NCBI GenBank assembly: GCA_019116455.1
Contig: DXBR01000093.1
Coordinates: 1-20,029 of the forward strand
Length of the DNA stretch: 20,029 nucleotides
Origin: Anaerobutyricum stercoris
GTDB lineage: Bacteria > Bacillota > Clostridia > Lachnospirales > Lachnospiraceae
Direction: 5' to 3'
Each line of letters starts with the position of its first letter. Positions within the stretch are counted from its first letter, which is position 1. The notes under the pieces were generated by a model that was not told where the DNA came from, searched no databases, and saw only the letters and a program-made list of their open reading frames with translations. Shown piece by piece: positions 7,589 through 13,878 of the stretch. The position numbers and the translations under genes are program-made.

Positions 7589-7957
7589 TTATTTTAAGCC
7601 TTTCACGAACGGGATCAGGCAGAGAAGAACCACAATGCCCGCCAGTCCGATGACAATTCCCGGCACCATATTGCTCCAAACCATGGTCATGCACATGCCG
7701 ACGCCGAGACCCAGCGCGCCTATAATTCCAATGAGAACAGCCCCGATAGTTTTGCCCGATACTTTAATCGGCGCTTTATTTTCCATCTTTCTCCATACCA
7801 GCACCATAGCGAGCAGCACAACAGCTCCAACCACACCCATGACGACGCCCGGCCGTGACGCGTTCCACTCCGGAATCAGCGTCATGCACATGCCGAGCGC
7901 AAATAAAATGCCTCCGATTGTTCCAAGAATCATTGCTACAAAATTACTTTTTTTCAT
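7589..7957 (-). CDS. Small membrane protein built from two repeated halves
   Basis: 122 residues from ATG 7957, with AAAGGA 8 bases upstream. Seen: four hydrophobic helices. The halves are related: residues in the first half (GGILFALGMCMTLIPEW, then PGVVMGVVGAVVLLAMVLV) recur in the second (GALGLGVGMCMTMVWSN, then PGIVIGLAGIVVLLCLIPF). Each half is therefore a helix ending in GMCMT, a short polar loop with Pro-Gly, and a second helix. No family name is recognised. It lies between the 81-residue protein gene (28 bases away) and the response regulator (15 bases away), all in one direction, so it is part of the two-component operon and could be its sensor partner or its target (inference). Confidence 0.75.
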   Translation of the reverse strand: MKKSNFVAMILGTIGGILFALGMCMTLIPEWNASRPGVVMGVVGAVVLLAMVLVWRKMENKAPIKVSGKTIGAVLIGIIGALGLGVGMCMTMVWSNMVPGIVIGLAGIVVLLCLIPFVKGLK

Positions 7958-7985
7958 TTTTCCATTCCTTTCTTTTTTGTTGATT

Positions 7986-8231
7986 TTATTTCTCTGCAAA
8001 TGTTTCTTCTGCCTCAACTTCTTCCGGAGCCTTCCTTCTCGCCTGTTGCTCCCGCGCCAGACGTTCCTTCGCTTCCTCCACGGACTCTCCATCCTTCGTG
8101 AGGAACTCATCCACAAATGCGTCTGAGATCTTTCCGAAGCCGCCGACCACTCCGTTTTCGATTTTTTTGTAGCCGGCCACCACATGCTCTGCGATCTTTT
8201 CATTTGCCTTTACTAATTTTGATTTTGCCAA
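7986..8231 (-). CDS. 81-residue soluble protein, TTG start, function unknown
   Basis: Translation is predicted from TTG 8231, which has AGGAG 8 bases upstream; no ATG or GTG is present near this point in frame. Seen: KLVKANEKIAEHVVAGYKKIENGVVGGFGKISDAFVDEF, an amphipathic stretch with a glycine-rich turn, followed by a strongly charged helix (SVEEAKERLAREQQARRK) and an acidic end (EEVEAEETFAEK). No signal peptide or membrane segment. I recall small clostridial proteins with the same KKIENGVVGGFxKISDxFVD core but know no function. It is the first gene of the two-component operon. Confidence that it is real is good because of the ribosome site and operon position. Confidence 0.7.
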   Translation of the reverse strand: MAKSKLVKANEKIAEHVVAGYKKIENGVVGGFGKISDAFVDEFLTKDGESVEEAKERLAREQQARRKAPEEVEAEETFAEK

Positions 8232-8371
8232 GTTTTACTCTCCTTCCCTTCCAAGCCACCTTTTCGGACATTTCCTTATCAGTAATCTCTGTTTCGACTC
8301 TCTGCTGTTTTTGTTTTCCGTTTCTGACTGTAAGATTACGCTCCTTCTGTTTCCGGTTTGTTTGCCAAATG

Positions 8372-8417
8372 TTTCTGAAGTATTAATTTGCGGCATTTCT
8401 GAATTATTAATTTGTGG
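8372..8417. repeat. Two tandem 22-bp direct repeats, possible regulator site
   Basis: TTTCTGAAGTATTAATTTG + CGG (8372-8393) and TTTCTGAATTATTAATTTG + TGG (8396-8417) match at 20 of 22 positions with a 24-bp period. They end 7 bases before the -35 box of the T-box promoter and lie upstream of the divergent two-component operon. Such phased direct repeats are typical of OmpR-type regulator sites, but the binding protein is not known. Confidence 0.6.
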
Positions 8418-8424
8418 TCTTAAA

Positions 8425-8453
8425 TTGACATTTCCTCTTTTTCGTGCTAAAGT
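8425..8453 (+). promoter_or_regulatory. Promoter of the T-box operon
   Basis: Perfect -35 TTGACA (8425-8430), a 17-base spacer and TAAAGT (8448-8453, 4 of 6). Transcription would begin near 8460, immediately before the T-box leader. The gene-free stretch 8232-8984 contains the direct repeats, this promoter, the T-box leader and one copy of an extragenic repeat. Confidence 0.7.
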
Positions 8454-8459
8454 CTTATT

Positions 8460-8821
8460 AAACCTGTGAAGAAGAGTAAGTACCTCTGGCGGATGCTTTT
8501 CAGAGAGCCGCAGGCGGTGGAATTGCGGCATGTCAAAACCGGAGAGAATGGACTTCTGAGGGCGAGCTGAAAATGTGCTGATAATCATTATGCCGCCGGA
8601 TGGCGCCGCAGATTGAGCGGACTGTATCATGGCGCATGACTGACACATTAGCAAATGAGTAGGCGGGCCGGAGATTTCACTCCGTTATCAAAACAAGCAT
8701 ATGTCAGTATGCATGAGTGGGTGCACGGTAAGTGCATCAAGCCGGGTGGCACCGCAGGAGTAATTATGAAATGTATCGCTCTTGTCCCTGCAATATTTTG
8801 CGAGGGACAAGGGCTTTTTTT
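8460..8821 (+). promoter_or_regulatory. T-box riboswitch leader, specifier UGG (tRNA-Trp)
   Basis: Seen: GAAGAAGAGTAAGTA at 8469-8483 (AGTA side of the specifier loop); CTCTGG pairs with CCGGAG (8539-8544); the AGAGAGCCGC...GGCGGTGG...GCGGC distal Stem I; then GAATGGACTTCTGAG, where the codon slot of the clostridial pattern GAA-NNN-A-CTT reads TGG (8549-8551) followed by A8552. AGAAG at the base pairs with CTTCT. CCGGAG...CTCCGTTATC precedes the antiterminator. The T-box sequence GGGTGGCACCGCAG is at 8744-8757; its bulge TGGC (8747-8750) would pair with a GCCA tRNA end, meaning discriminator G73, which bacterial tRNA-Trp has. Specifier and bulge thus agree on Trp. Uncharged tRNA-Trp should stabilise the antiterminator and switch on the downstream dehydrogenase and transporter genes. 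Confidence 0.9.
8778..8821 (+). terminator. T-box intrinsic terminator
   Basis: CTTGTCCCT (8781-8789) pairs with AGGGACAAG (8803-8811), extended inward by GCAA/TTGC around a TATT loop and outward by GCT/GGC, and followed by seven T (8815-8821). The 5' arm contains the CCC that would otherwise pair with GGG of the T-box, so terminator and antiterminator are mutually exclusive. Confidence 0.92.
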
Positions 8822-8857
8822 ATTTCAAAAAATATTCCGTTGGAAATTCTTTGAAAC

Positions 8858-8953
8858 AAAAAAGCCCGCCGGGCAGGATGCGCACTCGCGCGAAGCAGAA
8901 ATTTGTCGCAAAAGCGACCGCGCTCGGCGCCAGAGTTCCGCCTGCGGAACTCT
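8858..8953 (-). repeat. Extragenic repeat element, copy 1 (inverted)
   Basis: Read on the minus strand it begins with a perfect palindrome (10-base arms 8932-8941 and 8944-8953), continues with a body containing GTCGC-TTTT-GCGAC, and ends with the GCCC-GGC-GGGC hairpin (8864-8874) followed by TTTTTT (8858-8863), an intrinsic-terminator shape on that strand. Its body (8875-8937) matches 11283-11344 in opposite orientation at roughly three quarters of positions. It sits between the T-box terminator and the dehydrogenase ribosome site. Confidence 0.7.
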
Positions 8954-8984
8954 GATTGTTCCTCATTAGGAAAGGAGAATATAT

Positions 8985-10079
8985 ATGAAGCTGGAAAATT
9001 ATGAAGTGCATCTGCCGAATTATTCCATCGGCAGTACCATTTATGACAAAATCGGACCGGTCTGCGAGTCCTATGGAAAGAAGGTTCTTGTGATTGGCGG
9101 CGAGAAAGCGCTGGCTGCCGCCTATAATAAGATCGCCTCCTATGTGGAACAAACAAATCTTGAGATTATCGGCAAAGAGCTGTTCGGCAAGGACTGTACC
9201 TACGCCACGGTGGAAAAGCTCCGCGCTCTGCCGGTGTATCAGGAGGCCGATATGGTCTTCGGCGTGGGCGGCGGCAAAGCCCTTGACACGGTGAAATGTC
9301 TTTGCATCACCGATGATAAACCGGTGTTTGCTTTCCCGACTATCGCCTCCAACTGCTCCGCCTGCACGTCGGTCTCCATCATGTACAACGATGACGGCAC
9401 ATTTTTAAAGCCTCATTTCTTCGTGCGTCCGGTGATGCATTCGTTTATCGACACGGAAATCATCGCCAAAGCTCCGAGCCAGTACATGTGGGCGGGCATC
9501 GGAGACACTTACGCCAAATACTATGAGGCGACCATTTCTTCCCGGAATGAGCGCCTGGAGCACTTTACCTCCCTGGGCGTGGCTGTGAGCCGCATGTGCC
9601 GGGATCCGCTCATGGATTACGGCCCGAAGGCTTTCGCCGACCATCAGAAAGGGCTTTGTACCTACGATGTGGAGCAGGTCATCCTCGCCATCGTGGTGAC
9701 CACAGGAATTGCTTCCATTTTCCTGACAAAGGACTTCACGCCGGATTACAACAGCGGTCTTGCCCACGCCATTTTCTATGCCATGACTTCCTATCCGGTC
9801 ATCGAGGAACGGCACCTCCACGGAGAAGTGGTGGGCTTCGGCGTACTGCTGGCTCTCCTTGTGGACGGACAGTACGATGAATTTGAGAAGGTTTATGAGC
9901 TGAACCGGGCGGTGGGTCTGCCAGTTTCTCTGGAAGAAATTGAGATTACCGAAGAACAGTGGACGGAATGTATGAACCGGATTCCGGATATGTCCGATGT
10001 GGCACATTATCCGTATAAAGTTACTGTGGAAATGCTCAGCGATGCCATGGAGCGTCTGAAAGAAAGAGCAATGAAATAA
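8985..10079 (+). CDS. Iron-containing alcohol dehydrogenase family protein (GldA/YbdH-like)
   Basis: 364 residues from ATG 8985 with AAAGGAG upstream. Seen: N-terminal Rossmann-like half with VLVIGGEKAL (35-43) and the dinucleotide motif VFGVGGGKALDTVK (91-104), FPTIASNCSACTSVSIMYND (118-136), then the metal-binding half with GIGDTYAKYYEA (Asp174), SGLAHAIFYAM (His261) and RHLHGEVVGFG (His277/His279). These match the Asp-His-His ligands of GldA. Region by region (PTIA.C..., YND.G, GIGDT.AK.YEA, LHG...G.L, HY...VT) it resembles E. coli YbdH/HcxA, a hydroxycarboxylate dehydrogenase, more than plain glycerol dehydrogenase (recalled, not searched). It is the first gene after a Trp-specific T-box. 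A reaction between an aromatic 2-hydroxy acid and its 2-oxo acid, such as indolelactate and indolepyruvate, would fit, but this is inference. Confidence 0.88.
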   Translation: MKLENYEVHLPNYSIGSTIYDKIGPVCESYGKKVLVIGGEKALAAAYNKIASYVEQTNLEIIGKELFGKDCTYATVEKLRALPVYQEADMVFGVGGGKALDTVKCLCITDDKPVFAFPTIASNCSACTSVSIMYNDDGTFLKPHFFVRPVMHSFIDTEIIAKAPSQYMWAGIGDTYAKYYEATISSRNERLEHFTSLGVAVSRMCRDPLMDYGPKAFADHQKGLCTYDVEQVILAIVVTTGIASIFLTKDFTPDYNSGLAHAIFYAMTSYPVIEERHLHGEVVGFGVLLALLVDGQYDEFEKVYELNRAVGLPVSLEEIEITEEQWTECMNRIPDMSDVAHYPYKVTVEMLSDAMERLKERAMK

Positions 10080-10100
10080 AAAAGAAAAGGGAAGAAAACA

Positions 10101-11270
10101 ATGAAAAATAAAAAATCAGCCGCCATTATCCTTGGCGTATCCTTCGTGTGGTTTACCACACATTTCGGGGGCGGCTTCGCCTCCGGCGCACAGATTTACA
10201 GTTATTATGTGCGCTACGGTATCTACTGTCTGCTGATGCCGGTCTTTGCCATGCTGTACAATGCGATCTTCTTCGCCTACAGCCTGCGTTTTGCCAGAAA
10301 ACATGAAGTTTACGATTACCGTTCCTACAACAACGCCTTTTACGGCAGATTCGCTCCCGTTTTTTCCAACCTCTTTGAGGTTCTGTACATTTGCGTCATG
10401 TGCGTGGCTCCCGCCGTGGCCTTCGCCACCGGCGGCGCGACACTGAGCGCTCTGACGGGACTGCCGTACCTGCTTTGTACCCTTATCATCGGCGTCTTTA
10501 TCTTTGTGGTTGCCATTTTCGGCACCGACCTGGTGCGCAAGGTGGCATCCGTGCTGTCCATCTGCATCATTGCCGGCCTGCTGATTGTGTACATTCCAAA
10601 TATCATCGCCGGCCTGCCGCAGATTGCCGACGCCATGGACGCTATGACCGCCCAGAAGCTGCCGCTGTCCAGCGCCCTTTACTCCGCGTTTATCTACGGG
10701 ACCTTCCAGCTCTCCAACATCGCGGTCTTCGTCCAGCACGCCAAATCCTTTGAGAATCCGGGCGACGCCGTAAAGAGCATGGGCGTCGGCTTCGTGGTCA
10801 ACGCCCTGATGATGGTCATGGTAGTTCTCGGTCTGATGACTGTATACACCAACCCGGAAGCAGCCGCCCAGGACGTGCCGACCCTTTTCATGGTACAAAA
10901 CGGCGTGGGCGCTTCCTTCATGACGCCGCTCATTTCCATCCTGATCATCCTTGGCGCCGTATCAACGGCAGTCAACATGGTCGCCGCCATGGTGAAAAGA
11001 ATCTGCGGCAACGGAGAGAAAACAGCAGCGGCGCAGCCGCAGGGTAAAGCTGCCGCTGACAAAAACAATGCAGACAAAACCGGCCTGCGCATTTCCCGCA
11101 AGGAAATCCTCGCCGCCCTCATCTGCTGCATCGTGGACTTCGGCATCGCCCAGTTCGGACTGCTGACGCTGATTCAACGGGCGTACAGCATCATCGCCTA
11201 TCTCGCCATCCCTGTGATCCTGATTCCGTATGTGATCCATATGATCGTGACGCGAATGGACACGAAATAG
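10101..11270 (+). CDS. YkvI-like membrane transporter (APC-type fold)
   Basis: 389 residues from ATG 10101 with AGGGAAG upstream, 21 bases after the dehydrogenase stop, so clearly in the same operon. Seen: about ten or eleven membrane helices; the first carries the broken-helix pattern VSFVWFTTHFGGGFASGAQI (residues 14-33), typical of the substrate-binding helix 1 in LeuT/APC-like carriers; the charged cytoplasmic insert GNGEKTAAAQPQGKAAADKNNADK lies at about 304-327. Known: YkvI-type proteins are predicted amino-acid permeases of unproven substrate. Expression under a tRNA-Trp T-box suggests uptake of tryptophan, a Trp precursor or an indole acid (inference). A repeat element with a hairpin and T-run begins 10 bases after the stop and may terminate the operon. 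Confidence 0.82.
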   Translation: MKNKKSAAIILGVSFVWFTTHFGGGFASGAQIYSYYVRYGIYCLLMPVFAMLYNAIFFAYSLRFARKHEVYDYRSYNNAFYGRFAPVFSNLFEVLYICVMCVAPAVAFATGGATLSALTGLPYLLCTLIIGVFIFVVAIFGTDLVRKVASVLSICIIAGLLIVYIPNIIAGLPQIADAMDAMTAQKLPLSSALYSAFIYGTFQLSNIAVFVQHAKSFENPGDAVKSMGVGFVVNALMMVMVVLGLMTVYTNPEAAAQDVPTLFMVQNGVGASFMTPLISILIILGAVSTAVNMVAAMVKRICGNGEKTAAAQPQGKAAADKNNADKTGLRISRKEILAALICCIVDFGIAQFGLLTLIQRAYSIIAYLAIPVILIPYVIHMIVTRMDTK

Positions 11271-11279
11271 CGAACCAGA

Positions 11280-11359
11280 AAAAACTCTCGCGCCGGACGC
11301 GGTCGCTTTAACGACAGAATTCTATTTCGCATGAGGCGCATCCTTCTCGGAGAGCTTTT
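11280..11359 (+). repeat. Extragenic repeat element, copy 2, with terminator-like end
   Basis: Body 11283-11344 is the inverted counterpart of 8875-8937 (for example CGCGGTCGCTTT and GCGCATCCT shared). Its ends AAAAACTCTC (11280-11289) and GAGAGCTTTT (11350-11359) are complementary at 9 of 10 positions, and the transcript would end in CUUUUG, so it may serve as terminator for the transporter operon. Confidence 0.65.
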
Positions 11360-11387
11360 GTATTATAGAAATATCTTAAAACAACAA

Positions 11388-11479
11388 GGACTGCTGCAAC
11401 AGCATATGCCCTCTCAAAATATCGTGTGTACTGTGACATACGATATTTTGATTCCTGAGAATATGCTTTGCGGCAGTCC
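11388..11479. repeat. About 92-bp imperfect palindrome
   Basis: Left arm 11388-11425 and right arm 11440-11479 are inverted copies: GGACTGC at the outer ends, AGCATAT in the middle, and a perfect 11-bp CAAAATATCGT/ACGATATTTTG at the centre around a 14-base loop. No U-run follows on either strand, so it is not a standard terminator. It lies between the transporter operon and a decayed gene; a miniature mobile element or folded RNA are both possible. Confidence 0.7.
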
Positions 11480-11506
11480 GTTTTACCATTGCCTTATAAT
11501 AATATT

Positions 11507-11943
11507 TTATATTAAACTGATCATTTTTTCCATTTCCGCTCCAAAGGCTGCTCCATCGGCTATTGCCAGTACATTTGCATCCGGATACTGTTTACAGATA
11601 TTCTCGGTTTTTGAAAGTAAATTTCTTCTATACTATATGGAAGAGAGGGGATTCCCTCTCTTGTGGCAATTACATAATAGTTATCTGTATTTTTGATAGC
11701 TGAAGCAAATTCATCTGTAAAAATAAATGCGTTCCCTTCGTCAATAAAAACAATACTGTCTTTTATATTCGCCTGTAAGTCTATCCCACTATCCGGTCCA
11801 TTTTCATCGTATTCTCCTATCATATCGATGAGAGTGGTTTTTCCGGTGGCGCTGTCCCCTTTAATAATCGTAATATTTCTTCTGATTTCAAAATCATAAC
11901 AGATGCGTTTGTTTTGTACAATAATTCTGTATGATCCTTTCAT
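11507..11943 (-). pseudogene. Decayed P-loop NTPase gene (frameshift, probable deletions)
   Basis: Starts at ATG 11943 (AGGGA 8 bases upstream). Seen: YRIIVQNKRICYDFEIRRNITIIKGDSATGKTTLIDMIGEY with Walker A GDSATGKT, later DSIVFIDEGNAFIFTDEFASAI (Walker-B-like) and NYYVIATREGIPSLPYSIEEIYF. The open frame then ends at 11560 in non-homologous residues. If one base is added to the A-run at 11603-11607, the frame continues as KTENICKQYPDANVLAIADG and AAFGAEMEKMISLI to a stop at 11507. ADGAAFGAEME is what I recall from intact clostridial relatives, which also carry extra residues before DSIVFIDEGN and after EEIY and a longer C-terminus; so deletions are likely too. Role of the family unknown. It follows its partner gene by 12 bases. 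Confidence 0.65.
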
Positions 11944-11955
11944 ATGCATCTTCCC

Positions 11956-12312
11956 TTAAACGTACATACCTGCAATAGATACCAGTTCTTTTCTGTCATG
12001 AACTATCTGATTTGTGTTGAGAATACGAATCTCAAAAGGTCCCTTTCCGAAATTCATCAAATGGCGAAGATTGATTGTCACGTCTCTGTTCTCGGCTATC
12101 TTCAGAATCCATTTCGCACAATTGTCTCCACAGGTGGACGCATTAAAAATCTTTTCCGGTTCATTTTTTATGAGAATCAATGTTTTTACTCCTCCGGAAA
12201 GTGCTGTGGGAGAAATTTTTCCCAAAACCGGACTGTCAATAACTGCGTTTCCCAGAACAGTTGATTTATCCACATCAAGAATCATTTCTTTTTTATATAT
12301 GAATTTCTCCAT
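11956..12312 (-). CDS. Small protein of unknown function, start codon probably lost
   Basis: As drawn (ATG 12312) the product is 118 residues, but this ATG has no ribosome site. The frame is open upstream to 12357 and encodes FAEIVHQLTIFDGN before MEKF, in keeping with a longer protein. There an AAGGAG site lies 5 bases before ATA (12357-12355), which overlaps the permease stop as TAATA; a TAATG coupling changed to TAATA is the simplest reading. Seen core: KEMILDVDKSTVLGNAVIDS, SPVLGKISPTALSGGVKTLI, FNASTCGDNCAKWILKI. I recall such proteins in clostridia paired with the P-loop gene that follows here, but cannot give a family number. Soluble, no membrane segment. With its decayed partner it is probably an eroding gene. 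Confidence 0.6.
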   Translation of the reverse strand: MEKFIYKKEMILDVDKSTVLGNAVIDSPVLGKISPTALSGGVKTLILIKNEPEKIFNASTCGDNCAKWILKIAENRDVTINLRHLMNFGKGPFEIRILNTNQIVHDRKELVSIAGMYV

Positions 12313-12356
12313 ATTTCCATCAAAAATGGTCAGCTGGTGTACTATCTCCGCAAATA

Positions 12357-13016
12357 TTAATACTCCTTCCTCTCATAAATCGCAGCGGCTGCAAAGCAAG
12401 AACCGATATACACCGCCGCTGTCACCACTGTGATTGCCAACAGGCTTATATAGTACAGGATATCAGACACAATCGCATCTCCCAGCATTACATTTAAAAG
12501 CAGGCTCAGCCCGAAAACCACTGCGATGGCGGCAGTCAGGGCGATGATCAGAATTATTTCCATGCGTTCTGCTCCCCAGATGTAGCAAAGCGGGTAAGCC
12601 GCGGCTCCCATAAGCAGGGAAAGGATAAGGCCGCCCATGATCAATGTGAGGGCATCCCGGAATCCATAGTAAAAGTAAATATTTCCGTGGATAGCGACAG
12701 TGACCGCCAGGAATATTGCTGCTGCAACTGCTCCTGACGCGCTGCACAGCGCGTGGCTGATATACTGGCTTTTTACGATGTCGCTTCTGCGAACCGGAAG
12801 AGTCAGCTTATACCTGCACCACCTTGAAGCACTTTCTCTCCGCAGGCAGGATAAAGAGAGTACCGCCAGCAACGGAGCCGGCATAAACGGAAATATTCCG
12901 ACCATGGACGCATCCCCAAGCAGGGCTAAAACCGCTCCCAGAACAATCAGCAGCAAGGCCACCACTTTGAGACTGTCTGTTATTCCATAAAAATTGTTTT
13001 TAAGCAATCCTTTCAT
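12357..13016 (-). CDS. ABC-2 type transporter permease
   Basis: 219 residues from ATG 13016 with AAAGGAG upstream; it overlaps the end of the ATPase gene by 17 bases, so the two are translationally linked. Seen: six hydrophobic segments (about 15-35, 40-56, 88-109, 122-146, 150-172, 185-212), with the basic loop RRESASRWCRYKLTLPVRRSDIVKSQYI (58-85). Its ETLPxxR-like KLTLPVRRSDIV motif is common in small ABC-2 permeases of Gram-positives. Known: such permeases pair with one ATPase and export peptides, antibiotics or lipids. Together with the GntR gene upstream this is a YtrA-type regulator/ABC cassette, often induced by cell-envelope stress (established for ytr in Bacillus; inferred here). Substrate unknown. 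Confidence 0.85.
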   Translation of the reverse strand: MKGLLKNNFYGITDSLKVVALLLIVLGAVLALLGDASMVGIFPFMPAPLLAVLSLSCLRRESASRWCRYKLTLPVRRSDIVKSQYISHALCSASGAVAAAIFLAVTVAIHGNIYFYYGFRDALTLIMGGLILSLLMGAAAYPLCYIWGAERMEIILIIALTAAIAVVFGLSLLLNVMLGDAIVSDILYYISLLAITVVTAAVYIGSCFAAAAIYERKEY

Positions 13017-13878
13017 TTCGTTCTCCTTTCGTCAGCAGAAGCATCGTTTCTTCAATAGACGCGTGATCAATCACCTCTCCCGCATACTTTCGGGCCGCCT
13101 CTCTCCGGTCTTGCACCAGGACATCAAACTGACAGCCCCGTCTGCGCCACGCCAGCCAATCCGCTTTATCAATGGCAGCAAATGTATCCTCTTCACAACG
13201 CAGAATCCCATACCGGTAAAGAATCTCGTCTTTTTCTTCGGTCAGCAGAATTCTGCCCTCATGAATAAATGTAATGTAGTCAGCAATCCGTTCCAAATCA
13301 CTGGTAATGTGGGAGGACAATAGCACTGCACGATCTTCCTCTGCGATAAAATCAAGAAAAATATCGAGGATTTCCTCCCGCATAACCGGATCCAGCCCAC
13401 TGGTGGCCTCGTCCAGAATCAGCAGATCCGGGTGATGGGAAAGCGCCGCCGCGACAGCCAGCTTCATGGTCATCCCCTTAGAATAGGTTTTGACTTTCTG
13501 GGACGGGTCCAATCCAAACTCTGTCAGATACGAAGAAAACAGCGCGTCATCCCACTGCCGGTAAATTCCCCGCATGACAGATGCCACCTGCCGCGCCGAA
13601 TAATATCCCGGAAAATTGTCGCCGTCATAGACAACGCCAATTCTTTCTCTCATCTTTGTGTCCCTGTCATTCATTTCTTCTCCAAAAATCTTGATAGAAC
13701 CGCTGTCCCGAAAAAGTGTATTCAATATACAACCGACAGTTGTGGACTTTCCTGCTCCATTTTCTCCCACAAATCCCACAATAGAACCCGCAGGCACTTC
13801 CATGGATACATCTTTCAAAGAAAATTCAGATGCTTTGTAAGTCTTTGATACATTTTCCAGCTTCAATGCATACTCCAT
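13000..13878 (-). CDS. ABC transporter ATP-binding protein
   Basis: 292 residues from ATG 13878 with AAAGGAG upstream. Seen: Walker A GENGAGKST (38-46), a Q-loop region at GVVYDGDNFPGYYSARQV where the usual Gln is replaced (VYDGDN), signature YSKGM (132-136), Walker B LLILDEATSGLDP (152-164, catalytic Glu157), and switch His in LLSSHI. A C-terminal extension of about 80 residues (from about 215) is variable, as usual for ABC-2 exporters. It powers the permease encoded directly downstream (17-base overlap). It follows gntR by 66 bases containing a GACGCA-N5-TGCGTC hairpin (13895-13911). The signature SKGM in place of SGGQ is common in this subfamily. Confidence 0.9.
   Translation of the reverse strand: MEYALKLENVSKTYKASEFSLKDVSMEVPAGSIVGFVGENGAGKSTTVGCILNTLFRDSGSIKIFGEEMNDRDTKMRERIGVVYDGDNFPGYYSARQVASVMRGIYRQWDDALFSSYLTEFGLDPSQKVKTYSKGMTMKLAVAAALSHHPDLLILDEATSGLDPVMREEILDIFLDFIAEEDRAVLLSSHITSDLERIADYITFIHEGRILLTEEKDEILYRYGILRCEEDTFAAIDKADWLAWRRRGCQFDVLVQDRREAARKYAGEVIDHASIEETMLLLTKGERNERIA

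Noticed and set aside
8372..8417. Direct repeats considered as a CRISPR remnant
   Set aside because: Only two units with a 2-base gap rather than 30-40-base unique spacers, and no cas genes in the window.
8549..8552. Reading the T-box specifier as GGA (Gly) one base later
   Set aside because: Gly would require a tRNA with U73 and hence a TGGA bulge; the bulge here is TGGC, and the GAA-NNN-A-CTT spacing gives TGG.
8235..8654. A 139-codon minus-strand frame over the T-box region
   Set aside because: It is antisense to the T-box promoter and Stem I, has no ribosome site, and its composition fits chance translation of structured RNA.
10116..10898. A 260-codon minus-strand frame inside the YkvI-like gene
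   Set aside because: Antisense shadow, very rich in His, Gly and Asp as expected from reversing membrane-protein codons; the plus-strand gene is clear.
11331..11696. A 121-codon plus-strand frame downstream of the transporter gene
   Set aside because: It crosses the extragenic repeat and the long palindrome and is antisense to the decayed P-loop gene; no ribosome site.
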